From: CAZOVK01 sp964583165
Lineage (GTDB): Bacteria > Bacillota > Clostridia > Lachnospirales > WRAX01
Reading direction: 5' to 3'
Assembly: GCA_964583165.1 (NCBI GenBank)
Contig: CAZOVK010000003.1
Coordinates: forward strand, 24,423-88,422
Length of the DNA stretch: 64,000 bases
How positions within the stretch are numbered: position 1 is the first letter of the stretch; the number at the start of each line of letters is the position of its first letter. This document shows, one piece after another, positions 34,976 to 43,788 of the stretch. A model generated the notes under the pieces. That model saw nothing but the letters and a program-made list of their open reading frames with translations, made no database searches and was not told where the DNA came from. The position numbers and the translations under genes are program-made.

Positions 34976-36682
34976 ATGGACTATAGAGATTATATTGCCG
35001 ATAGCCTATTGAAGTTGGACGAGCTATCGGGCTTTTCACAAGAAGAATTAACAGCGCTTTTAGAAGTTCCGCCCCAGCCAGAAATGGGCGATTTTGCGTT
35101 CCCGTGTTTCAAGTTCGCAAAAGTGCTTAAAAAATCACCCCAAGTCATAGCCGAACAACTGGCGCAACGGATTTCGGGGCTTCCGCATTTCACGCGCATT
35201 GTCAATAACGGGCCGTACTTGAATTTTTTTGTTGACGTGACGGATTTTGTCGCATCAACGCTGGGTGAGATACAAAAAAAGGGTAACGCCTACCTGACTT
35301 CTGAAAAGGGCGCGGGCAAGACCATAGTCATTGACTATTCGTCTCCTAACATCTCAAAATCCATGCACATTGGGCATCTGTCGTCAACCGTCGTTGGAAA
35401 GTGCCTATATAATGTCTGTAAGGCTCTCGGCTTTAAGGTTGTCGGCGTGAACCACCTAGGCGATTGGGGCACATATTTTGGCAAGATGATTGTCGCTTAT
35501 AAGCGCTTTGGCAATCGTGAGATGATAGACGAGCGCGGTGTGGCGGGTATGAATGAGATTTATTTGCTCTATTCAAACGCCGCCAAGGAAGACGCGAGCC
35601 TCAATGACGAAGCCCGCGCATGGTTCGTGAAGCTTCAAAACGGCGACACCGAAGCCGTCGAGTTATGGCAGTGGTTTTTGAGCGTAAGCATTAAGGAATG
35701 TGAGCGGCTCTATGAGATTTTAGGCGTCAAGTTTGACGCGTTCACGGGCGAGAGCTTCTATAACGACAAGATGCCCGCTGTAGTCGAGGAGATTCGCGAA
35801 AAAGGGCTCCTCGTTGAGAGTGACGGCGCGATGATTGTGGATTTGTCTAAAAAGAAGATGCCACCGTGTTTGATTCTTCGCAGTGACGGCGGCACGCTCT
35901 ATCCGACACGCGACATTTCATGTGCCATTTATCGCAAGCAGACATATGATTTCCATAAGTGTTTATATGTGACGGGGGCGGAACAGGTTCTGCACTTCGC
36001 GCAGTGGTTCGCTGTCATTGAGTATATGGGTTATGATTGGGCTAAAGACTTGATTCATGTACCGCTGGGCATGATTCTGTCAGCTGATGGCGGTAAGTTC
36101 GCGACACGCTCGGGTAATGCGCCACTTCTGTCTGACATGTTAGACGAAGCGATTGAGCGCACCATGCAGATTATTGAAGAAAAGAACCCCGATTTAGAGG
36201 ACAAAGCGATTGTTGCGCGTCAAGTCGGCATTGGGGCATTGACGTTCAGTTCGCTATATAACAGCCGTATAAAGGACAACGTGTTTAACTGGGATAACGT
36301 ACTTAGTTATGAGGGCGAGTCAGGTCCATACATCCAGTATACACATGCGCGTTGCGTGAGCGTACTCGAACGCTCGGGCGGTTATGACGCCGCGAATGTG
36401 GATTTTAAGGCTGTGAGTGACAATATTACGTTTGAGATAGCGAAGCTTGCGGCTAACTTGCCCGACAAACTCACCGAATGTTATGACAAGTTAGAGCCCT
36501 ATGTGATAAGCCGCCACTTAATCGCGATTTCACAGGCATTCAACCGCTTCTACCACGATAACCCCATACTCTCGGCTGATGAAACCACGAGAAACGCGCG
36601 TTTGGCGGTTGTGGATACTGTAAGGTTGTTGCTGTCAGAAGGACTTTCGCTATTGGGCATTGAAGCGCCTAAGCGCATGTAG
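34976..36682 (+). CDS. argS: Arginyl-tRNA synthetase
   Basis: Class I synthetase of 568 residues charging tRNA-Arg. Seen: N-terminal Add-1 tRNA-binding domain with PPQPEMGDFAFPCF, the HIGH signature in SPNISKSMHIGHLSS near 122-136, VNHLGDWGTYFGK, and the anticodon-binding C-terminal domain ending LLSEGLSLLGIEAPKRM. As usual in ArgRS the KMSK motif is degenerate. ATG 34976 follows GGGAGTG, within a gene that begins four bases after the stalk-domain protein. A strong terminator follows. Confidence 0.96.
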   Translation: MDYRDYIADSLLKLDELSGFSQEELTALLEVPPQPEMGDFAFPCFKFAKVLKKSPQVIAEQLAQRISGLPHFTRIVNNGPYLNFFVDVTDFVASTLGEIQKKGNAYLTSEKGAGKTIVIDYSSPNISKSMHIGHLSSTVVGKCLYNVCKALGFKVVGVNHLGDWGTYFGKMIVAYKRFGNREMIDERGVAGMNEIYLLYSNAAKEDASLNDEARAWFVKLQNGDTEAVELWQWFLSVSIKECERLYEILGVKFDAFTGESFYNDKMPAVVEEIREKGLLVESDGAMIVDLSKKKMPPCLILRSDGGTLYPTRDISCAIYRKQTYDFHKCLYVTGAEQVLHFAQWFAVIEYMGYDWAKDLIHVPLGMILSADGGKFATRSGNAPLLSDMLDEAIERTMQIIEEKNPDLEDKAIVARQVGIGALTFSSLYNSRIKDNVFNWDNVLSYEGESGPYIQYTHARCVSVLERSGGYDAANVDFKAVSDNITFEIAKLAANLPDKLTECYDKLEPYVISRHLIAISQAFNRFYHDNPILSADETTRNARLAVVDTVRLLLSEGLSLLGIEAPKRM

Positions 36683-36685
36683 CAT

Positions 36686-36709
36686 AAAACCCCGCTCACG
36701 CGGGGTTTT
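36686..36709 (+). terminator. Terminator after argS
   Basis: Perfect 10-base stem AAAACCCCGC/GCGGGGTTTT with a TCAC loop, then ATTTTG. Directly after the argS stop. Confidence 0.92.
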
Positions 36710-36712
36710 ATT

Positions 36713-36742
36713 TTGTCAACAAGTCTGTCCGCTTCATATCTT
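36713..36742 (+). promoter_or_regulatory. Candidate promoter of the proline-rich protein gene
   Basis: TTGTCA (36713-36718), 18-base spacer, TATCTT (36737-36742). The same stretch also contains CATATCTTA, which resembles a sporulation sigma-E/K -10 element (CATA-N3-TA), but no matching -35 was found at the right distance. Confidence 0.35.
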
Positions 36743-36774
36743 ACCATTAAAGAAAGATAGCGGGAGGATGTAAA

Positions 36775-37638
36775 ATGCAGTATTTTGGTATTAACGCAGC
36801 ATTTGACGGACAAGAGGATTTAGAAGATTTGCTTATCGACTATCTGATTTACAGAAAGGCGGCTAAGGTGAACGCCTATCACGCCACGAAGCAAAACCCC
36901 GCCCAACATATCGAGCAGATGAGTGTCAACCGTGAAGCGTTTGAGAATCTGCTGGTCCGGGAGTTGCGCGCTTTGGACGAAAACATGCCGCCTATGCAGT
37001 CACCGACACAGGATACAAACGAACAACCAATCCTCCAACCCATACCCATGCAACCTACAGAACCGGGAATGCCCACAACACCGACCACTCCCCAAATGCC
37101 AACGACCCCGCAAATGCCGACAACCCCAACACCAAGCCCTACACCCGCACCAATGCCAACACAGCCGCCCATGCGGAAGCCCACATGTCAACCCACCGAA
37201 CAGCCCATGCCCTATATGGAGCCACCCATGCAACCGCGCGCGTTCTCAAATGTGACGGTTCCGTTCCCGGAAGATGAGATTTTTGAGGATTTCGGCGTTC
37301 ACGCTAACATCTCAATGACTGACGTGGACGATTTGCGGTTTATGAAGGCGTTGTATTCGGAGATAGCAAGCCGCTTGATGCCCATTATCGAGCGCGCTTT
37401 AACTGAAACGGTTAATGCGATGGACGATTTGTTAGACCGTGAAACCCTTCATCAGCTAGTTGACCGCATAATCGATATGGCGAAAGGTGAAATCAACGAG
37501 GTTGAGGACATATGCCTTGACACGGAGGGCGGCAGATGGGGGCGTTACAGGTTACTGGCCGTAATTGTAGAAACCATAATCTTGTACGAAATCTATGCGA
37601 TAAGAAGACCCAAGCGCAGAGCGGAGAGCAGGGGTTAG
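36775..37638 (+). CDS. Hypothetical protein with Pro/Thr/Met-rich linker
   Basis: A 287-residue protein I do not recognise. Residues 1-75 are charged and helical (MQYFGINAAFDGQEDLEDLL). Residues about 75-155 are a low-complexity linker of short units such as MPTTPQMPTTPQ and PMPTQPPM with no predicted fold. Residues about 165-287 form a second helical acidic domain (DVDDLRFMKALYSEIASRLM, RLLAVIVETIILYEIYAI) ending in a basic tail. No signal peptide. ATG 36775 follows GGGAGGATG. Monocistronic between terminators. The layout, two helical ends joined by a flexible arm, suggests a bridging or structural role, possibly in spore or envelope assembly; this is inference. Confidence 0.7.
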   Translation: MQYFGINAAFDGQEDLEDLLIDYLIYRKAAKVNAYHATKQNPAQHIEQMSVNREAFENLLVRELRALDENMPPMQSPTQDTNEQPILQPIPMQPTEPGMPTTPTTPQMPTTPQMPTTPTPSPTPAPMPTQPPMRKPTCQPTEQPMPYMEPPMQPRAFSNVTVPFPEDEIFEDFGVHANISMTDVDDLRFMKALYSEIASRLMPIIERALTETVNAMDDLLDRETLHQLVDRIIDMAKGEINEVEDICLDTEGGRWGRYRLLAVIVETIILYEIYAIRRPKRRAESRG

Positions 37639-37646
37639 AGTATTAA

Positions 37647-37670
37647 AAAGAGCGGGGGTTCCCGCTCTTT
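37647..37670. terminator. Bidirectional terminator
   Basis: Perfect 10-base stem AAAGAGCGGG/CCCGCTCTTT with a GGTT loop. ATTT follows rightward, TTTAATA leftward. Serves the proline-rich protein gene and the convergent phosphohexomutase gene. Confidence 0.88.
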
Positions 37671-37718
37671 ATTTGGATGACCATTCTTGCGGATGAAAAA
37701 ATCGACCGCATGACGGGA

Positions 37719-39143
37719 TTACTCTATATCATTCTCCCATTCGGAAGCGATTTCGGGGTGTTTCAGCGTCATTTTCTTCAAAATCGCACGGATTTCTTTA
37801 AGGTGTTCCTGTGTGTCGGCCTCGAAGATGATGACGATTTCGGGCAGGTTAGACGAAGCGCGGATTAAGCCCCAGCCGTGTTCAAACTGAACGCGTGCGC
37901 CACAGATGTCATTGACTTGACCCGGGTATTCGGCCTTGAATTCTTCGATAATCTGGTCGATTACGCCATATTTGACCGTATCGTCACAATGTGCCTTGAT
38001 TTCGGGGCTTGTGATGTAATGCGGGAAGGCGGCGACGATTTCGCTGATTTTCTCGTCATGATGTGAGAGGTATTCAACGAGTTTGGCGGCGGCGAACAAC
38101 GCGTCGTCAAAGCCGTAGTAGTCATGTTTGCCGATAAAGATATGACCCGAACGTTCGCCCGCAAGCTCTGCGCCCGATTCGTGCATCTTGCTCTTGATGT
38201 AGGAATGCCCGGTCTTCCACATAAGCGGCTTGCCGCCGTTCTGGAGGATGACCTCTTCGAGAGCCTTCGAGCATTTCACGTCATAGACGATTGTCGCGCC
38301 CGGTACTTCTTCGAGCAGTTGCTTTGAGAGCACAGCAAGGATTATGTCTGACCAGATGTCGTTACCGTTTTCGTCAATAACGCCGATTCTGTCGCCGTCG
38401 CCGTCAAAGCCGATACCCAAATCAGCCTTAACATACGGGTGTTTAACCATTTCACGCAAGCGTTCACGCGCTTTAAGGTTAGACGGGTTAGGGAAGTAAT
38501 GTGGGTAGCTGGTGTCTGGGTCACAATTGAGCTGGAAGGTTGGGCATCCGAGCCTGTGGAAGACTTCAAACGCGAACAGCCCTGAGCCGCCGTTGCCTGC
38601 GTCGATGACTATGCGCGGCTTGTTCGGCCCCATCTTTATACGCCCGGCGATTTCAGAAACATAGTTCTCCCACGCGCTTGTGACGGTGAGTTCGCCCATC
38701 TTTTCGGCGTTGGGTACTTCGGGTGGGTTTGTCACAAGCTCGAAAATCTCTTTTATGTCGCCCGATTCAAGCGTTTTGGAATAACCCTTGCCCAGTTTGA
38801 AGCCAGACCAGCCGTTCGGGTTGTGGCTTGCCGTTATCATGACCGCGCCCTCGCATTTATACAGATATTGCGAGTAATAAACAAGCGGGCTGACGGCAAG
38901 ACCGATGTACGTAACGTCAATACCGAGTTCGCGAAGCGCTTTTATAGCCGCGTCAGCAAAGCCCGGTGAGCATTCGCGGTTGTCATAACCGACAACTGCC
39001 TTGTTGATACCATTTCTTGTCAGGAATATCGAGTAAGCCCTAATAATCCTATAAACGCTGTCTTCATTAAGTTCGTGTTCGTTGACCATGCCGCGTATGT
39101 CATACTCGCGGAACATAGAGCGAAACTGCGGATGCACATCCAT
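37719..39143 (-). CDS. Phosphomannomutase/phosphoglucomutase
   Basis: Alpha-D-phosphohexomutase of 474 residues interconverting hexose 6- and 1-phosphates for sugar nucleotides. Seen: FREYDIRG near the start, phosphoserine loop ITASHNPNGWSG near 101-112, metal loop GFDGDGDR, sugar loop AGERSGH, and the C-terminal phosphate-binding RASSNLPEIVI. ATG 39143 follows GGGGAGGT; longer in-frame readings add 32 residues with no site and are rejected. Its product could feed the glycosylation genes at 27586-31713, by inference. Divergent from purF. Confidence 0.92.
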   Translation of the reverse strand: MDVHPQFRSMFREYDIRGMVNEHELNEDSVYRIIRAYSIFLTRNGINKAVVGYDNRECSPGFADAAIKALRELGIDVTYIGLAVSPLVYYSQYLYKCEGAVMITASHNPNGWSGFKLGKGYSKTLESGDIKEIFELVTNPPEVPNAEKMGELTVTSAWENYVSEIAGRIKMGPNKPRIVIDAGNGGSGLFAFEVFHRLGCPTFQLNCDPDTSYPHYFPNPSNLKARERLREMVKHPYVKADLGIGFDGDGDRIGVIDENGNDIWSDIILAVLSKQLLEEVPGATIVYDVKCSKALEEVILQNGGKPLMWKTGHSYIKSKMHESGAELAGERSGHIFIGKHDYYGFDDALFAAAKLVEYLSHHDEKISEIVAAFPHYITSPEIKAHCDDTVKYGVIDQIIEEFKAEYPGQVNDICGARVQFEHGWGLIRASSNLPEIVIIFEADTQEHLKEIRAILKKMTLKHPEIASEWENDIE

Positions 39144-39183
39144 TTCTATTACCTCCCCAATAGTAAATTCCGTTGATATGTAT

Positions 39184-39226
39184 AATCTAACACGCGGTTC
39201 TCTGTGTGTCAACTGTTTTGTACAGT
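39184..39226 (-). promoter_or_regulatory. Promoter of the phosphohexomutase gene, with adjoining inverted repeat
   Basis: Leftward -35 TTGACA (39212-39207), 17-base spacer, -10 TAGATT (39189-39184). ACTGT (39212-39216) and ACAGT (39222-39226), five bases apart, form a perfect inverted repeat that touches the -35 and could be an operator. Confidence 0.65.
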
Positions 39227-39270
39227 GCATATCGCCCAAAATCGCAACCTATTACACCAAACTATTTTAT

Positions 39271-39299
39271 TTGACACATCAAAATCTTTATGGTAGATT
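39271..39299 (+). promoter_or_regulatory. Promoter of purF
   Basis: -35 TTGACA (39271-39276), 17-base spacer, -10 TAGATT (39294-39299), 27 bases before the purF ATG. The very short leader leaves no room for a purine riboswitch. The -35, -10 and spacing are identical to those of the divergent promoter at 39184-39212. Confidence 0.75.
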
Positions 39300-39326
39300 A
39301 TTTATGACAGTAAAGGAGACCTTATT

Positions 39327-40742
39327 ATGAATATTGATTTCAATTCGGATAAGCTTCAGGAGGAGTGCGGGGTCATAGGTTGTTGGTCGCGCTCAGGCAC
39401 GGATGCCGCGCATCTACTATTTCTGGGGCTTTTTGGTATTCAACACAGAGGCCAACAGAGCGCGGGTATTGCGATTATAGACAAATCGCGTATTATTTAC
39501 CACAAGGAGCTGGGTCTTGCCAGCTCACACATTGACGAGGTTGTCATCAGGCACCTGTCAGGCTCACGCGCGGGCGTAGGGCATGTGGGTTACTTAACGG
39601 GCGAGAATGTATCGCGCGAGAACGCGGGGCCGTTCGTCATGCGCTATAAGAAAGGTCAAATGGCGATTTCTTATAACGGGTGTTTGATGAATGCGAAATG
39701 CCTTCGCGCAGAACTGGAAAATGACGGATTCATCTTCCAGTCTAACAGTGATGCGGAGTTAATCGGCGCGATGATTGGGCGCGAGAGATTGCGCCAACAC
39801 TCGATTGAGGACGCTGTGCTTCAGGTTATGAAGCGCCTGAAAGGCTCATACGCGCTTCTTATCCTTACGCCGAACAAATTCCTTGCCGTTCGCGATGGTT
39901 ATGGCATGAAGCCGCTCTGCATGGGTAAGTTGGGTGATACGTACATATTCGCTTCTGAATCTGTGGCGTTTGACACAGTGGGCGCGGAGTTTGTACGCGA
40001 TATTACACCCGGCGAAATCGTTGTATTAGACGATATGGGTATTCGGTACCTTCGCGGTGAACGTGCCGACAAGACGGCCATGTGCATTTTTGAGTTCGTA
40101 TACTTCGCGCGTACCGATTCTGTCATTGACGGGGCGGGTGTGCATTTGGCCCGTTTCGAAGCGGGTAAAACGCTCGCGAAAGAATGCCCGGTTGACGCTG
40201 ACGTGGTAATCGGCGTGCCCGATTCGGGACTTTCGGCGGCTATGGGTTACTCATTTGAATCAAATATCCCGTATACAATAGGTATTGTCAAAAACCGTTA
40301 TATCACGCGCACATTCATTCAACCCGCTCAAGAAGAGCGTGAATTGGCCGTTGGTCTAAAGCTCAACGCGATTCGCTCAAGCCTTGAAGGCAAGCGCGTT
40401 GTCTTGGTGGACGACTCGATTGTCCGCGGCACGACAAGTAAGAAGATTGTAGATATGTTGCGCGTTCTTGGTCGCGCGAAAGAGATTCACGTCAGAATCT
40501 CGTCACCTATGGTCAAATACTCCTGCCATTATGGTATTGACACGCACGATGTTGATACACTCATTGCGAACAAGATGAATAATGACGAAATCGCGAGATT
40601 CATTGGCGCGGACAGCTTGGGCTTCATCTCAGGCGAGGGCTTACTCGCAAGCCCGCAACACGCTAAGTGCTCGTTCTGCTCGGCTTGCTTTGACGGACGT
40701 TACCCGATGCCGTTTGAAGATGGGGATAGTAAACATGAATGA
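39327..40742 (+). CDS. purF: Amidophosphoribosyltransferase
   Basis: First enzyme of purine synthesis, PRPP plus glutamine to phosphoribosylamine, 471 residues. A short propeptide precedes the catalytic cysteine in EECGVIGCW (about 14), which becomes the N-terminus after cleavage. Seen: GIQHRGQQSAGIA, the PRPP loop VVLVDDSIVRGTTS near 353-366, and C-terminal cysteines CSFCSACFDGRYP, ligands of the oxygen-sensitive 4Fe-4S cluster of the Bacillus-type enzyme. ATG 39327 follows AAAGGAGA. Its end overlaps purM by eight bases. Confidence 0.96.
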   Translation: MNIDFNSDKLQEECGVIGCWSRSGTDAAHLLFLGLFGIQHRGQQSAGIAIIDKSRIIYHKELGLASSHIDEVVIRHLSGSRAGVGHVGYLTGENVSRENAGPFVMRYKKGQMAISYNGCLMNAKCLRAELENDGFIFQSNSDAELIGAMIGRERLRQHSIEDAVLQVMKRLKGSYALLILTPNKFLAVRDGYGMKPLCMGKLGDTYIFASESVAFDTVGAEFVRDITPGEIVVLDDMGIRYLRGERADKTAMCIFEFVYFARTDSVIDGAGVHLARFEAGKTLAKECPVDADVVIGVPDSGLSAAMGYSFESNIPYTIGIVKNRYITRTFIQPAQEERELAVGLKLNAIRSSLEGKRVVLVDDSIVRGTTSKKIVDMLRVLGRAKEIHVRISSPMVKYSCHYGIDTHDVDTLIANKMNNDEIARFIGADSLGFISGEGLLASPQHAKCSFCSACFDGRYPMPFEDGDSKHE

Positions 40743-41760
40743 GAGTTATAAGCAGTCAGGCGTTGACGTTCATGCGGGATACCGCGCTGTTGAACTCATG
40801 CGCGAACATGTGGGGCGCACGGCGCGCCCCGAACTGCTGGGTGGTTTGGGTGGCTTTGGTGGCGCGTTTTCGATAGCCAAAGCGAAGAATATGGAAGAAC
40901 CCGTACTAGTGAGCGGCACAGACGGCGTTGGAACGAAGCTGAAAATCGCGTTTTTAACAGACAAGCACGACACTATCGGCGTTGACGCCGTGGCGATGTG
41001 TGTCAACGACATAGCTTGTATGGGTGCGGAACCGCTCTTCTTTCTCGATTACATAGCTTGTGGAAAGAATGTGCCCGAGCGGATTGCCGCAATTGTCAAG
41101 GGTGTGGCTGACGGCTGTGTTCAAGCGGGTTGTGCGCTTGTGGGTGGCGAAACGGCAGAGATGCCGGGCTTTTACCCCGAGGACGAGTATGACGTGGCGG
41201 GTTTCGCTGTCGGGATTGTTGATAAGAAGAACATAATAGACGGCAGTACGGTTAGAGCGGGTGACGCTCTTATTGGCATATCGTCAAGCGGCTTACACTC
41301 GAACGGTTTTTCACTGGTCAGAAAGCTCTTAGCCCCGACACATGAGAATGTAAATGAATATGTGACGGAACTGGGCATGACCTTGGGTGAGGCCCTCTTA
41401 ACACCTACAAAGATTTACGTAAAAGCCGTGCAAAACTTAATGAAACGTGTTAAAATTAAGGGTATTGCGCATATTACGGGCGGCGGATTCATTGAGAACA
41501 TACCGCGCGCGCTCGGTGGTCTGGGAGCGGCGGTTAATCTGGGTTCGTGGGATATTCACCCGATTTTCTCTTTGCTTCAAAGCAAGGGGAACATTCCGCA
41601 ACAAGACATGTTCAATACATTTAACATGGGCATCGGCATGGTAGCGATTGTCTCGCAAGAGGATGTAAAAACGGCACTTTCGGCTCTCGAAAACGCGGGC
41701 GAACGCGCATATATAATAGGAAGCGTTACGGATAATTCCGGACAGGTAGAAATATGTTAA
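40735..41760 (+). CDS. purM: Phosphoribosylformylglycinamidine cyclo-ligase
   Basis: AIR synthetase, fifth step of purine synthesis, 341 residues. Seen: N-terminal SYKQSGVDVHAGYRAVELM, GTDGVGTKLKIAF, MCVNDIACMGAEPLFFLDYI, the LVGGETAEMPGFY block and ISSSGLHSNGFSLVRKL. ATG 40735 is chosen because it gives the family's normal N-terminus, with GATGGGGAT upstream; it overlaps purF by eight bases. Its stop overlaps the purN start. Confidence 0.95.
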   Translation: MNESYKQSGVDVHAGYRAVELMREHVGRTARPELLGGLGGFGGAFSIAKAKNMEEPVLVSGTDGVGTKLKIAFLTDKHDTIGVDAVAMCVNDIACMGAEPLFFLDYIACGKNVPERIAAIVKGVADGCVQAGCALVGGETAEMPGFYPEDEYDVAGFAVGIVDKKNIIDGSTVRAGDALIGISSSGLHSNGFSLVRKLLAPTHENVNEYVTELGMTLGEALLTPTKIYVKAVQNLMKRVKIKGIAHITGGGFIENIPRALGGLGAAVNLGSWDIHPIFSLLQSKGNIPQQDMFNTFNMGIGMVAIVSQEDVKTALSALENAGERAYIIGSVTDNSGQVEIC

Positions 41761-42341
41761 AGCTTGGTTGTTTGGTTTCGGGCGGCGGGACAGTGTTACA
41801 GGCAATTCTGGACGCGATAGACAACGGCTTGCAAGCGCAAGTCGTTGCCGTCGTTTCGGACAGAAAGAACGTGTTTGCGCTTGAACGTGCGGAATCACGC
41901 GGTATACCGAATATAGTCTTACGCCCGAAGAGTTTTTCTGACAATGAACAATATGCGGCGGTTTTGCGTTCATATTTTTTGGAGCATGGTGTCAGTTTGG
42001 TGTTATGTTGCGGCTATTTGAGTATCTTACCCAAGGCATTCATTGACTTCTACCCCAACCGCATTCTAAACATTCACCCGAGCCTTATACCCGATTTTTG
42101 CGGTGATGGGTTTTATGGACTCAAGGTTCATCAGGCCGTGCTTGATGCGGGCGTTTCTGAAACGGGCTGTACGGTTCATTATGTCAATGAAATCACAGAC
42201 GGCGGGCCGATTATCGCGCAAAAACGAGTACCTGTAAGACAAGGGGATACGGCCGAAATTCTACAGAAGCGTGTATTTAACGATGCCGAAAGGCTGATTT
42301 ATCCGGAAGTTTTAGAGCGTTTCATTAACAATGGGTTATAA
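41754..42341 (+). CDS. purN: Phosphoribosylglycinamide formyltransferase
   Basis: GAR transformylase of 195 residues using 10-formyl-THF in the third step of purine synthesis. Seen: KLGCLVSGGGTVLQAILD (phosphate loop), CCGYLSILP, the folate-site NIHPSLIPDFCGDGFYGLKVH split over 114-134 with catalytic Asn and His, and HYVNEITDGGPII with the catalytic aspartate. ATG 41754 lies within the end of purM and has no strong ribosome site, which points to coupled translation. purH, usually next, is missing. Confidence 0.94.
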   Translation: MLKLGCLVSGGGTVLQAILDAIDNGLQAQVVAVVSDRKNVFALERAESRGIPNIVLRPKSFSDNEQYAAVLRSYFLEHGVSLVLCCGYLSILPKAFIDFYPNRILNIHPSLIPDFCGDGFYGLKVHQAVLDAGVSETGCTVHYVNEITDGGPIIAQKRVPVRQGDTAEILQKRVFNDAERLIYPEVLERFINNGL

Positions 42342-42367
42342 GAATTGTAATAAAAATGAAATTTTTC

Positions 42368-42396
42368 TTGATTTATTTATGGAATTAGGTTATGAT
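42368..42396 (+). promoter_or_regulatory. Promoter of purD
   Basis: -35 TTGATT (42368-42373), 17-base spacer, -10 TATGAT (42391-42396), 34 bases before the purD ATG. It would let purD be transcribed apart from purFMN. Confidence 0.55.
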
Positions 42397-42429
42397 ATTC
42401 ATAGTATGTTGTTCGGGGGAGGCTTAGCC

Positions 42430-43683
42430 ATGAGGGTTTTGGTGGTTGGCGGCGGCGGCAGAGAACACGCCATATGTTGGAAACTGAAACAAAGCCCGCG
42501 CATAGAGCACATATACTGTGCGCCGGGCAACAACGGTATTGGTAAGATGGCGGAATGCGTAAATATCGCGCCGTCTGATATAGATAAGTTGGTGCAGTTC
42601 GCGAAAGACAACAAGGTAAACTTGACCGTAGTCGGCATGGACGAACCGCTTGCGCTCGGCATAGTAGACGCGTTCACAGCCGCGGGGCTAAGGATTTTTG
42701 GCCCTAATAAGGAAGTGGCGCGCATAGAGTCAAGCAAGGTTTTCGCCAAGGCGTTCATGAAACGTTATGGCATACCTACGGCTGACAGCGTGACGTTTTC
42801 TAACTACGACGACGCGATTGCATACATAAAGCAAAGGCGTTATCCTCTGATTGTGAAGGCCGACGGGCTTGCCCTCGGTAAGGGCGTAGCGATTTGCCAG
42901 AATCAGGTTGAGGCGTGTTTCGCGCTGAACAATCTCATGATTAAGAAGGTCTTCGGTGAATCGGGAGAGCGCGTAATAATTGAAGATTATATGGTAGGAC
43001 GCGAATGTAGCGTTCTTACGTTTGTTGACGGTAAAACCGCCAAGGCAATGCCTTCGGCGAAAGACCATAAACGCGCATATGACAACGATTTAGGCGACAA
43101 CACGGGCGGCATGGGTACGATTTCACCCTGTCCATACTACACAGACGAGCTTGCGCGGATTACATATGAAACGATAATTAAGCCCACAGTCGATGGTCTA
43201 GCGGCGGAAGGGTTAGAGTTTAAGGGCATTCTGTTCTTCGGGCTTATGCTCACCGAATCGGGGCCTAAGGTAATAGAGTATAACGCAAGGTTCGGTGACC
43301 CCGAAACGCAGGTTGTGCTCCCGCGCCTAAAAACGGATTTGGCAGACGTAATAGACGCGTGTATTGACGGCAATTTGGACAAACTGGACATTGAATGGAC
43401 AGATAACACCGCAGTATGCGTAGTGGCCGCGTCGGGTGGTTACCCGGGGCATTATGAAAAGGGTTATACGATAACAGGCATTGACACAGCCTCCGCAATG
43501 GATTGCACATTGGTTTTCGAAGCCGGCACAAAAAAATTAGACAACAGGGTTATTACAAATGGTGGACGCGTTCTCGGCGTAACGGGTATGGGCGAATCAC
43601 TTAAAGCCGCGCGCGAACGCGCTTATGCGGCGCTAATGGAGATAGAATTCACAGGGATGTACTATAGAAAAGACATAAAATAG
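42430..43683 (+). CDS. purD: Phosphoribosylamine-glycine ligase
   Basis: GAR synthetase, second step of purine synthesis, 417 residues, ATP-grasp fold. Seen: MRVLVVGGGGREHAICWKL, the ATP-grasp lysine segment YPLIVKADGLALGKGV, AKDHKRAYDNDLGDNTGGMG (its parts AKDHKR and NTGGMG) and the metal site YNARFGDPETQ. ATG 42430 follows GGGGGAGG; an in-frame reading from 42331 adds 33 residues that overlap the end of purN and has no site. Last pur gene of the cluster. Confidence 0.95.
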   Translation: MRVLVVGGGGREHAICWKLKQSPRIEHIYCAPGNNGIGKMAECVNIAPSDIDKLVQFAKDNKVNLTVVGMDEPLALGIVDAFTAAGLRIFGPNKEVARIESSKVFAKAFMKRYGIPTADSVTFSNYDDAIAYIKQRRYPLIVKADGLALGKGVAICQNQVEACFALNNLMIKKVFGESGERVIIEDYMVGRECSVLTFVDGKTAKAMPSAKDHKRAYDNDLGDNTGGMGTISPCPYYTDELARITYETIIKPTVDGLAAEGLEFKGILFFGLMLTESGPKVIEYNARFGDPETQVVLPRLKTDLADVIDACIDGNLDKLDIEWTDNTAVCVVAASGGYPGHYEKGYTITGIDTASAMDCTLVFEAGTKKLDNRVITNGGRVLGVTGMGESLKAARERAYAALMEIEFTGMYYRKDIK

Positions 43684-43724
43684 CGAAATAACCAGAATTT
43701 TGCAATCTGCTTTTTCGCTTTTCT
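43682..43724 (+). terminator. Possible weak terminator after purD
   Basis: AGCGAAA (43682-43688) pairs with TTTCGCT (43713-43719) around a 24-base loop, followed by TTTCTG. Without it, the flagellar operon could be read through from the purine genes; no convincing promoter was found in the 105 bases before flgB (fragment CATAAT at 43728-43733 only). Confidence 0.35.
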
Positions 43725-43788
43725 GCACATAATACTGTAAGACTTTTCTATGGAAGAAGTGCAGGAATTTGGATTTTGGGGGAAATTT

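Noticed and set aside
37010..37240. Possible tandem-repeat or CRISPR-like array
   Set aside because: The repeats are short, in frame, and encode a Met-Pro-Thr linker; there are no spacers or conserved direct repeats.
39300..39326. Purine riboswitch before purF
   Set aside because: Only 27 bases separate the -10 from the ATG; no room for an aptamer.
40582..40734. Upstream extension of purM by 51 codons
   Set aside because: It lies inside purF in another frame and is absent from the PurM family; ATG 40735 has a ribosome site and the family N-terminus.
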